Notes under the pieces: generated by a model
Databases searched by the model: none
The model's input: only the letters and a program-made list of their open reading frames with translations
Told to the model about the DNA's origin: nothing
Program-made: the position numbers and the translations under genes
In this document: positions 1-10,953 of the stretch, in pieces
Numbering within the stretch: the stretch's first letter is position 1
Layout: each line of letters opens with the position of its first letter
Source: Castor canadensis
Taxonomy: Eukaryota > Chordata > Mammalia > Rodentia > Castoridae
NCBI RefSeq assembly: GCF_047511655.1
Contig: NC_133391.1
Span: 132,960,906 to 133,024,905 of the forward strand
DNA length: 64,000 bases
Reading direction: 5' to 3'

Positions 1-101
1 ATGTATGTGAATCTCCCATGGCTTAGTGAGATGTACGCTTTTTATTATTTCCCAAATTAGAACATCTGTACAAATGTGTTTTTAAAAACCCAAGCACTCA
101 C

Positions 102-246
102 AGGACGCAGTGGGCTGCCGTCAACACCCAGTCTTTTGCGATCAAAGCGCCAGCACAGATGTTTCTTTTGTTGAGATTAATCAGGACCATGTAGGGTCTT
201 GAATGAGGAGTCACCGTATTTCCCCCAATGATTCTTACACAGCCAT
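102..246 (-). CDS. GZMA: GZMA exon 2
   Basis: A 145-nt exon from acceptor ...GAACAG to donor GTGAGTGC. It completes the split Gly/Asp codon from exon 1, then encodes a short pro-region ending Val-Arg, the IIGG mature N-terminus and catalytic His in TAAHC. It ends in phase 2 after CT of a Leu codon, the same phase as exon 2 of the second copy. Confidence 0.9.
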
Positions 247-2567
247 CTGTTCAGGAGAAAAAGACAAGTCAGTCCAGGGCCCACCCCAAAGAGCTCTCCA
301 TACAACTCTGTTTCAAGACCAGCCATGCTTTTCCTACTTGCAGAGAAAGCACGGGTGAGAGCTTTTACCTACCCTGCTTCTACCCCACACAAACCTTCAG
401 ACATCCGACTGTAAATCCTGGCCTCTGGGAGGTCCCTGCTGATGCACCCATTGAAGTCATGCCACTAGTGTTCCAGGGACCATCATGATGAAAATCTGTC
501 ACAAACTTGCAGCTTCAGTGCTCAGGCCTTGCCAAGGGCAGTACTGTACCCTGGTCTGCACCAGCAGCAACTGCTGGAGGAGATGCTGGTGGTGATAACC
601 ACTGTGAGTGTCCCCACTCTCTTAAGTATTAACTTGGAGGAGCAGAGGGGGTTTTTGGAAGCCTGACAATTGCCCTTTTTTACCCAAGCCCTTGCAAAAA
701 CACAGTATACTGAGTGATATTAGTACATTTTAGCTGTGACCCTCCATGACTGCTTTAGTCATTGTGAGCCTTGGCATTGAAGTCATAGGCTGAGAGAAAA
801 ACACCTAAGGATCCTCTTCAATCTCTAGACCAAACCACACTGTCTAATCTAAGGCCTTTCCACTGAGGAAGGGGAAGGAGGAGAGGTGCTGCTAAGTATT
901 CCATTGATAGAGATCAGTGCGACCCAGGCAAAGCGTGCATGCTTGTGCAGGGGACCTGTGTCTCTGATGGACTCTCAGCTCTCCACCTCTACACCACATG
1001 TTCTTGAATTCTAAAATATTTCTCCTGAGACTCATGTTTTATTAAATAGGACTCAGTGCCTCTTATTCCATAGTTAAAGCAAATTCATTGCCAAATTGTC
1101 AGAAAGGCATCAAAGATAGACACAGAAGCTTTTCATAAGGTTTGGTGAGAGTGAGTGGAAGGGGAAAGAATGACCAAGTCTCTGCTTTGCACAAGGAATT
1201 GGGAAGGTGAGAGTCTAGGTTCTAGAAATAAAAGAACAAGGAATACAAGGAAGCCAAAAGAATGTTAGCCACATTCCAGGTTTTTCTTGGGTGACTAGTG
1301 TAGGTAGATTCCACAGGTGCACTTTTGGACCTTCTGGGCTGCAGAATCGTAAACTCAGCACAGCACTCTCTTTTGCAGAGTTCTGTGCTTGTCCAAACAC
1401 ATATTCCAGCCTCAGAATAAGTCCACATCTGCAATCAGCCCCTCTTTAGAAGGGTTTGGGGGAGAGTTAGAGAAGATAGGAAGCTTTTAGAAACTTCAGT
1501 CTCTGTTTCTCACTAAATTTAATCAGAATTTCTGAGGCTGAAGCTATGATGCCAATATTGGTTAATTAAAAAAATTTAAAAAGTCTTTAACATCTCTCTG
1601 TTTCTTGCAAGCAAGAGCAGATTGCCTTTGTTCTATCTTTTTGTGATGCCAATATTTTTAAAAAGTCCAAATTATTCTAATATGGAGAAGGGTTGAGACC
1701 ACTATTCCAGAGTCCAATGCCTTGCTTTGCTGTCTCTGTTCCTCTGCACTCTGCTCTCTCTGAACACAGGAAACAAAAGTGGAGCAGAACAAGTTGCTTT
1801 TGTTTTTTTCTATGAAGAAAAGATTCGGTCAGATTTTTTAATCTGCCATGTTTTCACTGCTCACTGGCATTGAGGTTGTTGCATAAATTCTTGCCCAACA
1901 CTTCTACCTCCAAAAGCTGATGGTCCTCGGGGAGAAACCATGGCTGCCTCCATATAAATTGTGAGCCCAATTTACCCCAACCCTAGTGGAGTCCTCACTT
2001 CAAAGAAAATCTAGAATTACTCCTGAACTATTTACCCTTCAGGTAACAGTGCTACAGATTCACAGCATTTCAACCATGCCTGTGGAACTCATACAAAAGC
2101 AGGAATATCAGGTTACCATTTTCTACACCAAAGAAGTAGCTCAAAAGAGAACTTTTCCAATGTCCTGATGTACTCCCAAGAAGACCTTAGCCTAGAGAAA
2201 CAGCAATAAACATTCTAATCATTACTGATTATTTTCCCAACGCAAGTATTTTTTTTTAAGCAGTTTTCAAGCTATTGAATTGCCAGCAATAAACATAGGT
2301 GGTTCTACTATCTTTTGGAGATAAACAAAAAAGATTTTTCCCTTCCAAAATAAAGAAATATTTAGAATTCAAAAAAAGATTGCTAAATATTTTAAGGCTT
2401 GGGGGTAAAATGTGTTCTTTGAGCAATACTAAGGTAACATTACCAAAGGTTCACTGAAAGTTTTGCTTTTGAAGGAAATAAAAAGATATAGTCTTACCAC
2501 CAGGAATTAGCAGGAGAAAAATGACAATTGAGAGAGAAGATGCCAGAAATGTACAGGAGTTCCTCAT
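102..2567 (-). CDS. GZMA: Granzyme A, 5' part of gene (exons 1-2; rest off the left edge)
   Basis: Granzyme A is a trypsin-like serine protease of cytotoxic-lymphocyte granules. Two coding exons are visible. Exon 1 encodes a hydrophobic signal peptide starting MRNS and ending LLLIPG. Exon 2 begins a few residues before the mature N-terminus IIGG and ends just after the catalytic-histidine motif TAAHC. The exon 1 donor (G|GTAAGAC) and exon 2 acceptor (CTGAACAG) are canonical, and joining them keeps the frame. The exon 2 donor is GTGAGT. Residues PHSRPYM and [18 protein letters not shown] match granzyme A as I know the family. Exons 3-5, which would carry the Asp and Ser of the triad, should lie left of base 1. 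I take this as the GZMA orthologue because its leader and exon 2 are closer to human GZMA than those of the neighbouring copy. Symbol assigned by family recognition, not by a search. Confidence 0.9.
247..2497 (-). other. GZMA: GZMA intron 1
   Basis: Intron of 2251 bp with GT-AG ends. I see no convincing interspersed repeat or conserved block in it, only A/T-rich patches near 1565-1680. Confidence 0.75.
2498..2567 (-). CDS. GZMA: GZMA exon 1 (coding part)
   Basis: 70 coding nt from ATG at 2567 to donor G|GTAAGAC. It encodes 23 residues plus one base, a typical signal peptide with hydrophobic core SIVIFLLLI. An upstream in-frame ATG at 2648 is ignored because it lies 5' of the TATA-like box and would add an unrelated extension. 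Confidence 0.9.
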
Positions 2568-2630
2568 TGTGGCTGGAGTCCCCACATCAATCAATCTGAA
2601 AAGCTGTTTTTGGTTCTTGAATGCTTCCAC

Positions 2631-2660
2631 ATATATGCTTGAGTACAAAGGATGTGGTTT
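2631..2660 (-). promoter_or_regulatory. GZMA proximal promoter: TATA-like box plus RUNX-like site
   Basis: On the minus strand an AACCACA motif (complement of 2653-2659) lies just upstream of an ATATAT box at 2631-2636, about 64 bp before the start codon. The same order and spacing recur at the second granzyme copy. RUNX factors are known regulators of cytotoxic-lymphocyte genes; binding here is inferred. Confidence 0.55.
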
Positions 2661-3192
2661 CCTTTCTTCTTTCTTTCAAATTTCAAGGTGTTACACTAGA
2701 AAATGAAACAGAAACAAGTGAGAACCGTGAAAAATTGCCCATGGCCAGTGGGCATGCTTTCCTCAGACAGGACTGGGAGAGTGTGATTCTAAGGGAAGGG
2801 GTAACAGGGAAGGGATCCTTGTTGCCACCAGAATATAGCACACAGAAGAGAATGTGACATTAGCAGTGACATTATCATCAATATCCATTAATACTGGTCC
2901 TTTGATCACCTAAAAATCAGAGCTTTAAGAAAATGGCCTAAAATTGGTCACCTAGCAAATTTCTTTATAGCTATCTCTTTGGCTTACATAAGAATTAATG
3001 GGCCAAGTTCAAGTGTAGATCAAGAGGGAGACTTATGCACTATGAGCTCTTGCCTTTATTTCCCTTCCCTGCTTTGTGGAGAATGTTTTGTTGTCCTTCT
3101 GCCTAGAGTCTGTGACGGGTTTAGGGAAGTGGCTGGTGGGATAAGGAGTTTTTGGCCCTTTTCATCCCTCAGATTGTGCTTCCTGCAAATGT
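2661..3192. other. Intergenic, nothing recognised
   Basis: Sequence upstream of the GZMA promoter. It starts with a pyrimidine-rich patch (about 2659-2680), which is purine-rich in the gene's direction. I see no ORF or repeat that I can name. Confidence 0.5.
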
Positions 3193-3251
3193 TGGGCTGG
3201 CTGAGTGGTTCCAGCAGTAAGAACTCCTGCCTAGCAAGTGCTGCCCAAAAC

Positions 3252-3282
<31 letters not shown>

Positions 3283-3296
3283 ACAAAACAAAACCC
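3193..3296 (+). repeat. ID-like SINE monomer with A-rich tail
   Basis: Begins GGGCTGGCTGAGTGGTTC and contains CCTGCCTAGCAAGTGC, the tRNA-derived ID half seen in the dimeric SINEs of this window. It is followed by an (AAAAC)n tail at 3246-3295. Confidence 0.75.
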
Positions 3297-3343
3297 CTGA
3301 GAACCTATAAATGTTTAATGTTGAAATTCTAGATATTGTATCA

Positions 3344-3580
3344 AATTCCTTCCTTCCCTCCCTCCCTCTTTTCCTCCCTCCCTCCTTTTCCTTTCTTCCT
3401 TCCTTCTTCCCTTCCCTTCCCTTCCCTCCCTTCCTTTATTTGTTTCTTCCCTCCCTCCCTTCCTTCCTCCCTCCCTTTCTTCCCCCCTCTGTTCTTTTTT
3501 CCTTTCTTCCTCCTTTTTTCTCCCTCCCTCTACTCCTCCTACCTCCCTTTCTCTTTTTCCCTTCCTTCCTCCCTGCATCC
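3344..3580. repeat. Polypyrimidine (TTCC)n-type tract
   Basis: About 235 bp of almost pure C/T on the plus strand in imperfect CTTC/CCCT units. The long open frames across it are a by-product of low complexity, not genes. Confidence 0.95.
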
Positions 3581-4105
3581 AGATTTAGCTGAGAAGGAAA
3601 ATGGGAGTTAGAAATGGTTATTTTGTGCAACACCGGGGCATGTGTCACTAAAAAGAATCAACCTCAGTTCCTGGAGGAACAGTGTAGAGTGTGTGTTCTA
3701 TTAGAAATGTCTTTAGATTTTTTTCTGAGCAGAGGATGTGGTCTTTGTTTTGATATATATGGTCATATGTTCTGTCACGGTGTCTGGTGTTGAATTAACC
3801 ATTCCTGTCATTAACACCCTGGTGACTTCAGACCTAGTGGTTACTTTTTCAGAAACCATACAACTTTAGAGACTAGAATGAAAGCCTGCTGAGACCCCTG
3901 AGTTTCCTTTTCCCAGATCTTAGCAGTATAGCATTTTTAGTAATCATTTTTAGTAATAGCAGTGGGCTACTTAGCTTATGGCTTTGGTGAGTAATTTTAG
4001 TGCAGACTTAAAAAAAATCAAATTTAATGTGCGCACCTCCTGAAACTTTCATAAAGGAAACACTGACAATTTTGTTTCCATGTAACTGTGGTCTCCATTC
4101 CTCCA
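3581..4105. other. Intergenic, nothing recognised
   Basis: No gene-like ORF, RNA or repeat that I can name in this stretch. Confidence 0.45.
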
Positions 4106-5560
4106 TTTATGTTGACCTTTAGCAGCCTTTCAAAGTATAATTTATACACCATAAAGCTCATCCATTTAAGGTGTATGCTTCACTGAATTGTAGTGTATTT
4201 ATAGAGTTGTGTAATCATCACCTTAATCTAGTTCTAGAACGTTCCCTTCATCTCTAAAGAAGCCTGGTATCAACTAGCTATCACTCTCATTAGGCAACCT
4301 CTAATCTACTTTCTGTCTCCATAGATTTGCCTTTCTAGACATTCCAGATAATGTAATCAAATAACACATAGCCTTTTGTGACTGACTTTTTTCACTTAGC
4401 ATAATGAATCCATGTTGTAACATGTGTCAGTACTTCAGTTCTTTTCATTGCCAAGTAATTTTCCATTATATGGAAAAGGACATTTTATTTATTCATTCAT
4501 CAGTTGATGGACACTTTGTTGGCTTATTTCTATTCTGAAATCAAAATAATGATATGCACATGCAAAGTTTTATGTGGACTTACATTTTCATTTCTCTTGG
4601 TTCTATACCTAGGAGTGGAATTACTGGGTAACTAGGTGGTGATATAATAACTATATATTTAACATTCTGAGTAACTTCTAAAGTGTTTTCTGAAATGGTT
4701 GTACCATATTACATTCCCACCAATCATCTATGAGGGTTCTAAATTCTCTATATAATTGTCAATGCTTTCTTGATAATTGCTGTTCTAGTAAGTATATCGC
4801 TTTGTGGTTTCAATTTGCATTTCTGTAATGACTAATGATGTTGAACTCCTTTTCATGTGCTTGTCATTCATACATCTTCAGTGAAATGTTTCTTTAAATC
4901 CTTTGCCTGTTTTTAAGTTGAATCATTTGTCTTTTATTATTGAGGGATAAGTGTTTACATATTCTGCTTACAAGTCCCTTATAACATATGTAATTTGCAG
5001 GTATTTTCTCCAAGTCTGTGGGTTGTCTTTTCTCTTTCTTGGTGGTACCTATTCTTTTAAAATGACTTCTGCCTTTGGTGTCGTATCTAAGAAATCATCA
5101 ACTAACCCAAGAGCACAAAGGTTTAATTGTACATATTCTTCTAAGAGTGTTATAGTTCTGTTTGTTTTACATTTAGGTCTATTTTATGAGTTATTTTTTT
5201 TGTGTGGCTTAACTTAATTTCTGTGTGTGGCTGGGGGGGAGGTCTAACTTCATCCATTTGCATGTGACTATTTTGTTGTCCCAGTGTAATTTGTTGATAA
5301 AACTATTCTTTCCTCATACGATTGCCTTGGCCTCTGTTGAAAATCAGTTGACCATAGATTAGGGTTTATTTGTGGATTTTCAATTCTATGGAATTTTTGT
5401 ATATGTCTATTCTTATGTTAGTACTACATTGTTTTAATTACTGTAACTTTGTAAAAAGTTTTGAAATTGAAAAGTTTGAGTCCACCAAATCTGTTCAGTT
5501 TTAACAATCTTTGTCCTGATTGTTTTAACTATGAAATATAAATTTCAAAAATTGTGCATG
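4106..5560 (-). mobile_element. Old L1 (L1M-type) 3' portion, inverted
   Basis: Read on the minus strand this is a decayed L1 ORF2 end and 3' region. Diagnostic plus-strand traces are the block around 4120-4440 (CATCCATTTAAGGTGTA, then a decayed run near 4380-4400) and the TGATGTTGAA...TTTTCATGTGCTTGT stretch near 4840-4865. It carries many stops and small indels and is not coding. Confidence 0.7.
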
Positions 5561-5629
5561 TAACTATTTCTTTATATTCTTGGGAATATTTTAATTTATT
5601 GTAATGTGAATGAGCCTTTGCAATATTGT

Positions 5630-6395
5630 AAGCCAGTAGTTCTCAGAGTGTAACTTGTGGACTTATAGGGAGTCCTGAGCCCCTTTCAGGGATCAATGAG
5701 GCCAAAACTATTTTTGTAATAATATTAACATGTTTGCTTTTACCTGGTATATTGACATTTATACTGATTCTTCAAAACCAATGACAGCTAAAAATTGTTG
5801 TTTTAGTGCAAATCAGTGGAGTAACACCAAACTGTACTAGTAGTTATTGTATTCATTGTCAGGCACTCTCAAGTGAAAAAAGTAAGTTTCACTCAAGAAT
5901 GTCCTTGATGTTGCAGGAGAAGCATTAAAATGTTTTAGTTTCCATAACTTTCCCCTGTAGCAAATGTCTTTTTAATATTTATACATGATGTGGGGAGTAT
6001 GCAAAGTATGCACTTTGGCTATGCACTGAAGTACAAGGGTTGTTTCGAGGAAAAGCACTAGCGTAATTGTTAGAGTTGTGATTTGATCTCCCTTTTCATG
6101 AAATACTGACAAAGGGTAGCCATCTGGTCATGGATATTTGGCATTTTCTCAAAGACGAGTGAAATAAGCCTGACATAAAAATTAGAGCTTCCAAGGTTAA
6201 GTTAGAATTTTAGAAAACTTGTGTCTGTAATAAATTGCTTGACAACTTCCTAATGTGTAATGACTTTCCTGATGAGATGTTGGTGGTGTTAATGAATTCG
6301 ACTTTTAAAATATCGTGTAATAAAATGTGTCAACCTTTGGAAAATCTATATAACTCAGTGAATCAATATTTTCCAAAAGGGCAATGCATGCCATT
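5630..6395 (+). pseudogene. hAT (Charlie-type) transposase fossil
   Basis: The plus strand carries a decayed transposase of the hAT-Charlie class. The best preserved stretch, about 6230-6390, reads in frame with residues such as NSVNQYFPKGQCM. Upstream, 5880-6190 contains recognisable but frameshifted segments (for example GAATGTCCTTGATG and GGTTGTTTCGAGGAAAAGCA). The beginning, near 5632, resembles a Charlie terminal region (AGTAGTTCTCAGAGTGTAAC). Several stops and indels rule out an active gene. Family assigned by pattern memory, so the exact subfamily is uncertain. Confidence 0.65.
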
Positions 6396-7119
6396 ACATG
6401 CATTTGTGTTTGAACTTGGTATGCTCTTTCCAGTGTAGCAGAGCAGTGAATCAGCTATGGGGGGAAATGGTTGGAATCAAATCAATTAATCCCACAAATA
6501 CTTATTGAATGTCTGTTAGATGCTGAATGCAGAGACTAAGAAGCAAAGGTGAATAAAATGAATTTACTCTCCATTATGGATCATAGAGGCTACTAAGGAA
6601 GAAATTTTAAGAAATAGGTGAAATAATTTTAATAAAGGAAAAAGATTGGGTGCTAGAGTTGAGAATACTAGAGGAAGGTCTGTTTTTGAGAGGATTTGCA
6701 GAGTAATTGACATTTCCCCATGTCCTTATGTTCACCAAAAGATGGATCCCCCAGTAGATGTAATAGCTAAGTGACAGACAATGTTAGTGCTCCATCTAGA
6801 CCCCTTCTTACTCTTTCTGTGTCCTGTGAGCTGATTTGCGCTTGGGAGGCAGTCAACACGCAGTGACTGCTGGGTGCTTTGAGGGCTCAGCTCCCTTGCA
6901 TTTACATTTCACAGTTTTGCAGGATTGGGCTGGGTGACTATTTGAGATTGCACCTTTGCTTAATGTCTCCTCCTGTGCCCTGTTTTCTCCATACTCCCAG
7001 TCTCCACTGGGAGCACTTCCTAGTAAATCACTAGCAAATCAAGGCTCTTCCCTTAATGGTCTGGTTCTGGGGACCCAACCTAAGAGTCCCAAATAGAAAG
7101 TGTCTCAATCCTAATGAAA
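6396..7119. other. Intergenic; one ancient LINE/L2-like scrap
   Basis: 6485-6610 resembles the 3' end of an ancient LINE (CAAATACTTATTGAATGTCTG). The remainder shows nothing I can name. Confidence 0.45.
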
Positions 7120-7470
7120 TCTGAATGAATAAACAAATCATTTTATGCATTCACACTGTGGCATATATAATGAAAATTAATAAGCTATAACTACCTACAA
7201 CTATATGGATGCACCTCACAAATATAATGTCCCATAAAAGAATCAATTTACACAAGAGTACATCCTCTAGTAATGATTTATTTAAAGGTAACAATTAGGC
7301 AAAACTAGGCTATATTCTATATTCTGTAGAAGACAGAATAGTGGCTACTTTTGGGTAAAGATTAGGAGGTGGTGCAGGTCTTCGGGGTAGTAGTCCTTTA
7401 TTTCTCAGCATGGTGATAGTTAAGGACACACTGTGCTAATTCCTTGAGAAATAATGCATACAGAGGAGGA
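7120..7470 (+). mobile_element. Old L1 ORF2-end/3'UTR fragment
   Basis: Contains decayed forms of the L1 3' signature: ATGGATGCACCTCACAAATATAATG followed by GAAGACAGAATAGTGGCTAC. Ancient and non-coding. Confidence 0.6.
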
Positions 7471-7499
7471 AACTGCCTGCTTAAGGCACAGATTCTCAG

Positions 7500-9080
7500 G
7501 GCTGGTAGCATTATGGGGGTTTATCTATTTCATCCATTCAGTAAAAAGTATTTATTGATTACCTAGCTACCGAAAATACATCCATGAACAAAAGTCAAAA
7601 ATCCTTGCCCTTATGAAACTTACATTCTAATGGGAGGAGACAGAAATAAATAATAATCACTGGTGTAATAAATATATATTGCAAAATAATAAAAAATATC
7701 AAAGTACAGAGGTTGGGAGAGTGCACTTGGGGCTAAAAATGTGGTCTGGGGGTGTGTGCTGTGAGCTAGTGACACTTTAGCTAAGATTTGAAGGATGTTG
7801 AGTGTGTTGGCAGTGAAGCTATCTGGGTACATTTTCCATAAATAGGGAGAGACCAGTGCAATTGCCCCAAGTGGGTTCAATGCCTGATGACTTTGAGAAA
7901 GAGCAAGAAGGCCAGTGTGGCTACAGAGAAATGAGTGAGGAAAGCCAAGAAGGAAACGAGTTCAGAGAAATGCTGGAAGACAAAATTGTGAGCGCCTGTG
8001 GGACACTATATGACCTTGACTTTGCCCTGAGTGAAATAAAGAGCCATTAGAAGGCTCCGATCAGAGGAGTGGCATGATTTGATGTGTCTGAGCAGGACAA
8101 TTTGGTACTCTGTGGGGAACAGCTGAACAAGGACAAGAGTAGCTGGAGGAACAGTAGGAGGCAATCACAGTGACCTACACTAGAGAAGATGGAGGCTTGA
8201 ACCCATGTGGGAGCAGCATACATAGTGAGAGGTAGATTGGAATCTGGACGTATTTGGAAGGTAAGCCATGTAAAATTCTCTTGCAGATTGAATGTGTAGT
8301 GTAAGAGAAAGAAGAGGCAAAGATTTCAGAATTTTTTGGTGCGAGCTCTTGGGAGGTTGATGTTGCCGTGAAGTAAATAGGACATCTAGAGTTGAAGCAG
8401 GTTTACAAGGAAAGATCAAGAGGTCTACTCAACTTCCAAATGGAGTAGAGTAAGGTGGCTGGAGTTAGGGACATGTCTGAGCTGAAGACTTAAGTTGGGA
8501 ATGACCAGTGTATAGATGGCGCGCTGTCTAGGGAGTCATAGAGTCTAGGTGCCATTTAGAAGGGAGTGAGTGAGGATGGTGAGGACGTCTCAGGATTTGG
8601 CTGGGGGCCTCTCAGCATTGAGAGGTGGAGGAGAAAAAGATCCTGAAGCAGTGGTGAGTTAGGAGAAGGAACCCATGAGGTAGGAGAGCCAGGAGACCAT
8701 GACAGCACTCTCAAGGGGAAGGAGGGCTTAAGGGTGTCAGATACTGCCGAAAAGACAAATAAGGGGATTTAACAAGTAACCAGGCAAAGGCCTTGATAAG
8801 AACCATTTCTGTGGAGTATGGGTCAGAAGCCATATTGGAGTTTAAGAAAGAATGGAAGGAGAGAATTTGGAGAAGAAACATCTTATTTGGAGAGTTTTGA
8901 TATAAAGAAAAGCAGAGAAATGGAGGAAATGCTTAGGACAGGGATCTTTTTTTCTTTTTAAGATGATAAGGATAGAAGCATACAAACATGCTTATGAAAA
9001 TAAGGTGATGATGGAGGAGAGGGCTGTGGAATGGCTGGAGGAGGCATTTGGGTAGACCAGAGGGATCCTGAAACTTGGAG
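7500..9080 (+). mobile_element. Ancient LINE-derived block (old L1/L2-type 3' region)
   Basis: Shows the widespread mammalian signature of a stretch starting near 7535 (AAGTATTTATTGATTACC), the GCCAGTGTGGCTACAGAGAAATGAG stretch, and GAGCCATTAGAAGGCTCCGATCAGAGGAGTGGCATGATTTGATG near 8040-8085. The 64-codon open frame at 7856-8050 is part of this repeat, not a gene. I cannot settle the LINE family by eye. Confidence 0.6.
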
Positions 9081-9136
9081 CTGTAATGTGCTGGATGCCA
9101 AATCCCCAACTTGGTGGAGCCTGATATCTGATCTTA

Positions 9137-9225
9137 ACTGGGATTACAGGTGCACGCCACCATGCCCAGCTCTAGTTACCTTCTTAATACCATAGACCTT
9201 TACTCTGCTTATATGTCCTTTATCA
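9137..9225. repeat. SINE end plus flank, copy A of a local ~85-bp duplication
   Basis: Starts with the SINE end GGGATTACAGGTGCACGCCA, then runs into non-SINE sequence (ACCTTCTTAATACCATAGAC) that recurs at 9777-9862. Confidence 0.7.
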
Positions 9226-9614
9226 GGAAAGATGTAGTTGACATAGTCAGTGGCATTTTTCATTTGCCTGGGGCACATCCTTTCTCTCAAGACACACCAG
9301 CTGCAAGGCAGAAGATTGCTGGGCTGCACAGCACTACAACCCTGAAAATGAAGCCATTTTCCCTTTCAGTCAACCTTTCCCTTCCCAGTTTATGCATGAT
9401 TCTCTCCAAGGAAAGGATACCAGGTCTCCAGAATCAGCGTCACCTTCGTAGCATCCCTAATAAACTCAGAGTGATTCATCATCACCTCCTCTCCCAGGAG
9501 CCAGTCTGTCTCTACTGTACTATGGACATCTACCTTAGATATGAGGAAAACTCTTGTGACTAATCATGATGGGAGTATGAAATATTATTTATCTTTTTTC
9601 AATTACTGTTGTTT

Positions 9615-9815
9615 ATTTATTGTTTTTACAGTACTGGGGATTAAACTCAGGGCCTTGCACTTCAGCCCCACCCCCAGCTACCCCAGTTCTTTTGCTTTAG
9701 TTATGTTTCAGGTAGGGTCACTTGCTTTTGTCTGGCCAGCTAGGATTGTTATCCTCTTACCTCTGCCTCTCAAGTAGCTGGGATTACGGATGTGTGCCAC
9801 CACGCCCAGCTTCAG
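9615..9815 (-). repeat. Dimeric B1/ID-type SINE
   Basis: On the plus strand: GTACTGGGGATTAAACTCAGG (ID half, reversed), TTTTGCTTTAGTTATGTTTC linker, then AAGTAGCTGGGATTACGG and CACCACGCCCAGC (B1 half, reversed). So the element is inserted in minus orientation. Confidence 0.85.
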
Positions 9816-9862
9816 TCACCTTCTTAACACCATAGACTTTTACTCCGCTATATATCCTTCAG
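9777..9862. repeat. Copy B of the local ~85-bp duplication
   Basis: Matches 9137-9225 across the SINE end and about 45 bp of downstream unique-looking sequence (ACCTTCTTAACACCATAGAC), with roughly 85-90 percent identity by eye. Confidence 0.7.
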
Positions 9863-9894
9863 AACCTGAAGTAGATATCCTCTTATTTCTGGTT

Positions 9895-10030
9895 TCCTCA
9901 TCTTCTGTTAGACTTTGAACCCTTCGAGGGCAGTGATCATGTTTTAGTCTCCCCTGAATTAACAGTGCTGGGCACAATGCCTGGCACACAGTGGTCCTTG
10001 AAGAAATGTTTGATGAGTTAAATTGCATAA
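9895..10030 (+). repeat. MIR/L2-type 3' end
   Basis: Carries the classic ancient-repeat string GAGGGCAGTGATCATG...TGCTGGGCACAATGCCTGGCACACAGTGG...AAGAAATGTTTGATGAGTTAA. Confidence 0.7.
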
Positions 10031-10687
10031 ATCAGTCAGAATCACTAGAGAATGCTTTTATTATAATTGAGCTCTTTAGAGAAAAAGCAGAATAAAAAGG
10101 TGAGATATCAATAGTAGATGATAAAAGAAGCTATTTTCTTTGTCACATATCACAATTTATTAAGCACAGCATTGAACTTGCTTAGTGCTTGGTTGTATAA
10201 TTTGGCAAAATGCTCATCACTTGCTGTCTCACCTGAGTCCTATTAGCATACGAAACTTCAGTCCACTTGTAATTAATAAATGATCAGGTTGTCACGAAAT
10301 GGCCCTAGCCTCAAACTTTAAATTTTCTAAATATCTAAATCACACATAGAATCTTTCTTATTCTTTATGACTCATTTTTTTGTAAAAATTAAAATATACA
10401 GAAGTCTATAGTAAGAAGTAAAATCTCCATCTCTCCTCTGAATAGAAGTCTGAATTCTAAGGGCCACAGATATTTTGGAACTGCATTTAGAAGGATGAAG
10501 ACCATTCTTTTCCTGGAATCCGCTGCTTTTTCACAGCAAACAAAGTGACAGTCCTCAAATTTTGAATAAAGCAAAGGGTTCCTGAATTGAAGAACTTTTC
10601 TTGAGGGGCATCTTTGGCCATGGATAGAAAATAGTGGGAAGCTGCAGTCTTAGTGATCACATAGGAGTGGAAGCAGGAAGCTGTTTC
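10031..10687. other. Intergenic downstream of the second granzyme gene; nothing recognised
   Basis: A/T-rich sequence with no convincing ORF or nameable repeat. Confidence 0.5.
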
Positions 10688-10693
10688 TTTATT
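10688..10693 (-). terminator. Candidate poly(A) signal of the second granzyme gene
   Basis: TTTATT on the plus strand is AATAAA on the gene strand, about 108 nt past the TGA stop. The context TCAATAAAGAAAC is consistent with a short 3'UTR as in known granzyme A transcripts. Confidence 0.6.
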
Positions 10694-10800
10694 GATGACT
10701 GTTTCAGATGGGCTATCACTTGTGACGGTTGTTGAAATCAAGTTTAAACCCCATTTGACATCTGGTGGTTACCTCAGTTGTCTTTTTTGAAGAAAGGATG

Positions 10801-10953
10801 TCATATGTCTCCTGCAATGGTTCTCCTTATCCATTCGAGATGTTTATTTGTAAGGAGAATGTAGATGCCAGGTTTTGTGGGGTCACCACACTTCCCAAAG
10901 GAGGTGACACCCCTGAAAATGTTATCACATATCAGAGGACTTCCAGAATCCCC
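10801..10953 (-). CDS. Granzyme A-like paralogue exon 5
   Basis: Acceptor CTGTTCCAG, then 50 codons and TGA at 10803-10801. It encodes GDSGSPLIC (catalytic Ser), [11 protein letters not shown] and the C-terminal helix ending AGDI. The segment between SFG and the following Cys is only one residue, against four in human GZMA. Confidence 0.92.
   Translation of the reverse strand, partial: GDSGSPLICDNIFRGVTSFGKCGDPTKPGIYILLTNKHLEWIRRTIAGDI

Noticed and set aside
3311-3648. Overlapping long open frames rich in Pro/Ser/Leu and Arg/Gly/Glu
   Set aside because: They lie in the polypyrimidine tract; low-complexity sequence keeps frames open on both strands.
7856-8050. 64-codon open frame with acidic protein-like composition
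   Set aside because: It falls inside an ancient LINE-derived repeat found widely in mammalian genomes.
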